A model generated the notes under the pieces. That model was not told where the DNA came from. It did no database searches and worked only from the letters and a program-made list of their open reading frames with translations. Positions 62,943-64,000 of a DNA stretch of 64,000 nt are shown in pieces; position 1 is the stretch's first letter; each line of letters starts with the position of its first letter. The position numbers were made by a program, and so were the translations under genes. The DNA is from SAR116 cluster bacterium AG-390-L20 (GTDB taxonomy: Bacteria > Pseudomonadota > Alphaproteobacteria > Puniceispirillales > Marisalimonadaceae): assembly GCA_003278095.1 (NCBI GenBank), contig QCHB01000004.1:1-64000 (forward strand), in the 5' to 3' direction.

Positions 62943-64000
62943 ATGGCGAAAAAAGCAGCTTCAGTTTTTGTTCAAACTTTGAAAAATCATGGGGTTAATA
63001 GATTCTTTTGTGTACCTGGCGAATCATATTTGTCTGTAATGGATGAATTATTATATTCACCTGGAATAGACGTTATAACTTGCAGGCATGAGGGTGGAGC
63101 TGGGTTTATGGCTGTAGCTGACGCAAAATGTACGGGTAAAGCTGGTGTTGCATTTGTAAGCAGAGGACCTGGAGCAACAAATGCTTCGATTTCCGTTCAC
63201 TCAGCACATCAAGGTGGAGTGCCAATGGTTCTTTTTATTGGACAAGTTAATAGGATTAGTACCGGTAAAATGCATTTGCAAGAGATGGATTTTATAAAGA
63301 CATTTTCTGACATGGCCAAACATGTAGAGCAAATTAACACACCAAGTGAAATTGCGAATGTAACTGCTAGGGCTTTCCATATTGCTGAAAGTGGCATTCC
63401 AGGGCCCGTAGTAATTGCTATACCAACAGATGTATTAGAGGCAAAAGTTGAAATAGATGATGTAAAAAGAATTAAAATCAATCCGCCATTAGCTTTTCCA
63501 GAAAAAGTTGTGGAGGTATCAAATATCTTATCAACTGCAAAAAAGCCCATATTGGTAGTGGGAGGTCAAGTACACACATCTAGTAAGGCAAGAGAGCTTG
63601 TTAAAAACGTATCTGAAGTTCATAATTTACCAGTTTTATGTACTTATGAGCATCAAGATATCCTTTCTCATAATCACTTACACTATGCTGGTGAATTAGG
63701 TTTACGACCTCCAGAACCTATAAGGAAAAATGCGTTGGAAGCAGATGTTGTATTAATAGTTGGGCATCGATTTAATGGCGTACCTAATATGGCTTATAAG
63801 TTTCCATCATCAAATCAAACTTTTATACATGTCTTACCAGATCCCAATACCATTGGAAAAATATTTAGAACAGATATGAGTGTTGTCGCTGATTCAGAAA
63901 ATTTTTTGGAACAGTTATTAAATTTAAAAAGTAAGAATGTGAGTATTGAACGAAATGAGTGGGTGACCCTATGTCATCAACGTTATTTACATAACGATGC
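62943..64000 (+). CDS. TPP-dependent enzyme, acetolactate synthase-like (3' end outside window)
   Basis: This open frame starts at ATG 62943 and runs past the window end (352 codons seen). It matches the N-terminal and central domains of the acetolactate synthase / benzoylformate decarboxylase superfamily: FFCVPGESYLSVMDEL, CRHEGGAGFMAVADA with the catalytic Glu50, VSRGPGATNASISVHSAHQGGVPMVLFIGQV, and GPVVIAIPTDVL. An AGGA box precedes it. The TPP-binding C-terminal domain is not visible. Together with the SDR it may form a small catabolic operon. Confidence 0.9.
   Translation, partial: MAKKAASVFVQTLKNHGVNRFFCVPGESYLSVMDELLYSPGIDVITCRHEGGAGFMAVADAKCTGKAGVAFVSRGPGATNASISVHSAHQGGVPMVLFIGQVNRISTGKMHLQEMDFIKTFSDMAKHVEQINTPSEIANVTARAFHIAESGIPGPVVIAIPTDVLEAKVEIDDVKRIKINPPLAFPEKVVEVSNILSTAKKPILVVGGQVHTSSKARELVKNVSEVHNLPVLCTYEHQDILSHNHLHYAGELGLRPPEPIRKNALEADVVLIVGHRFNGVPNMAYKFPSSNQTFIHVLPDPNTIGKIFRTDMSVVADSENFLEQLLNLKSKNVSIERNEWVTLCHQRYLHND

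Noticed and set aside
1-64000. CRISPR arrays, transposases, integrases or phage genes
   Set aside because: None seen on either strand; no regularly spaced repeats and no recognisable recombinase proteins.

Overview
The window is a dense, AT-rich piece of bacterial chromosome, almost certainly from a streamlined marine-type alphaproteobacterium. The evidence is gene order and regulatory motifs. Typical alphaproteobacterial arrangements include a SUV3-type helicase, S4 protein, ferredoxin FdxA and CarD run; rne next to amiC-mrcA-prfB; aroQ-accB-accC-aat with a DUF2155 gene and mlaD; and xseB-ispA-dxs-tlyA. A GTTC-N7-GTTC LexA box lies in front of umuDC, and there is a class II (B12-dependent) ribonucleotide reductase. 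The composition and short intergenic gaps recall AT-rich oceanic lineages such as HIMB59, AEGEAN-169 or SAR11 relatives, but I cannot fix the lineage by eye. There is no rRNA, CRISPR array, insertion sequence or prophage.

Layout. 0.1-1.4 kb holds a PLP enzyme related to cysteine desulfurases. 1.6-6.1 kb is a minus-strand accessory run: two unknown small proteins, a GFA-fold protein, then a GT2 glycosyltransferase, an MTAN-like nucleosidase, a radical-SAM protein of the spore photoproduct lyase family and an SDR dehydrogenase. The three central genes overlap or abut and look co-translated. 6.2-9.5 kb carries PpnP, a flavoprotein, a DUF723-like zinc-ribbon mini-protein, a secreted barrel-like protein, a GYD-domain protein and a small lysine-rich protein. 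A tRNA with a CAU anticodon follows. 9.7-13.8 kb is a sulfur-trafficking operon: cysE, cysteine desulfurase, 2Fe-2S ferredoxin, mnmA and a glyoxalase-fold gene.

14-24.7 kb holds an alpha/beta hydrolase, tyrS, a giant AsmA-like protein, Bcp, prfB, PBP1A and AmiC. 25-32.3 kb is a plus-strand run with rne, an M48 protease, a DsbA-like protein, aroQ, accB, accC and aat. DUF2155 and MlaD genes oppose it. 33.1-33.5 kb is the most regulated-looking intergenic region: paired NrdR-box-like sites, two perfect DnaA boxes and an 18-bp palindrome in front of nrdJ. 37-43 kb carries RidA, a FemAB-like protein, clpSA and a SPOR-tailed D,D-carboxypeptidase. 43-44.9 kb is umuDC under LexA. 45-53 kb has a SulP transporter, an M20 amidohydrolase, an MFS transporter, pdxH, a glycine-zipper protein, fabI and aroC. 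52.9-56.8 kb is tlyA-dxs-ispA-xseB; 57-62 kb is pip, carD, fdxA, the S4 gene and the helicase. The window ends with a degenerate SDR and a partial TPP enzyme.

Most genes are housekeeping. The points that stand out are the radical-SAM/nucleosidase/glycosyltransferase cluster, the nrdJ control region, a roughly 100-residue insertion in PBP1A, two genes (the SulP transporter and tlyA) whose homologous N-termini can only be reached from non-ATG/GTG/TTG codons, and a LexA operator lying on the umuD start codon.
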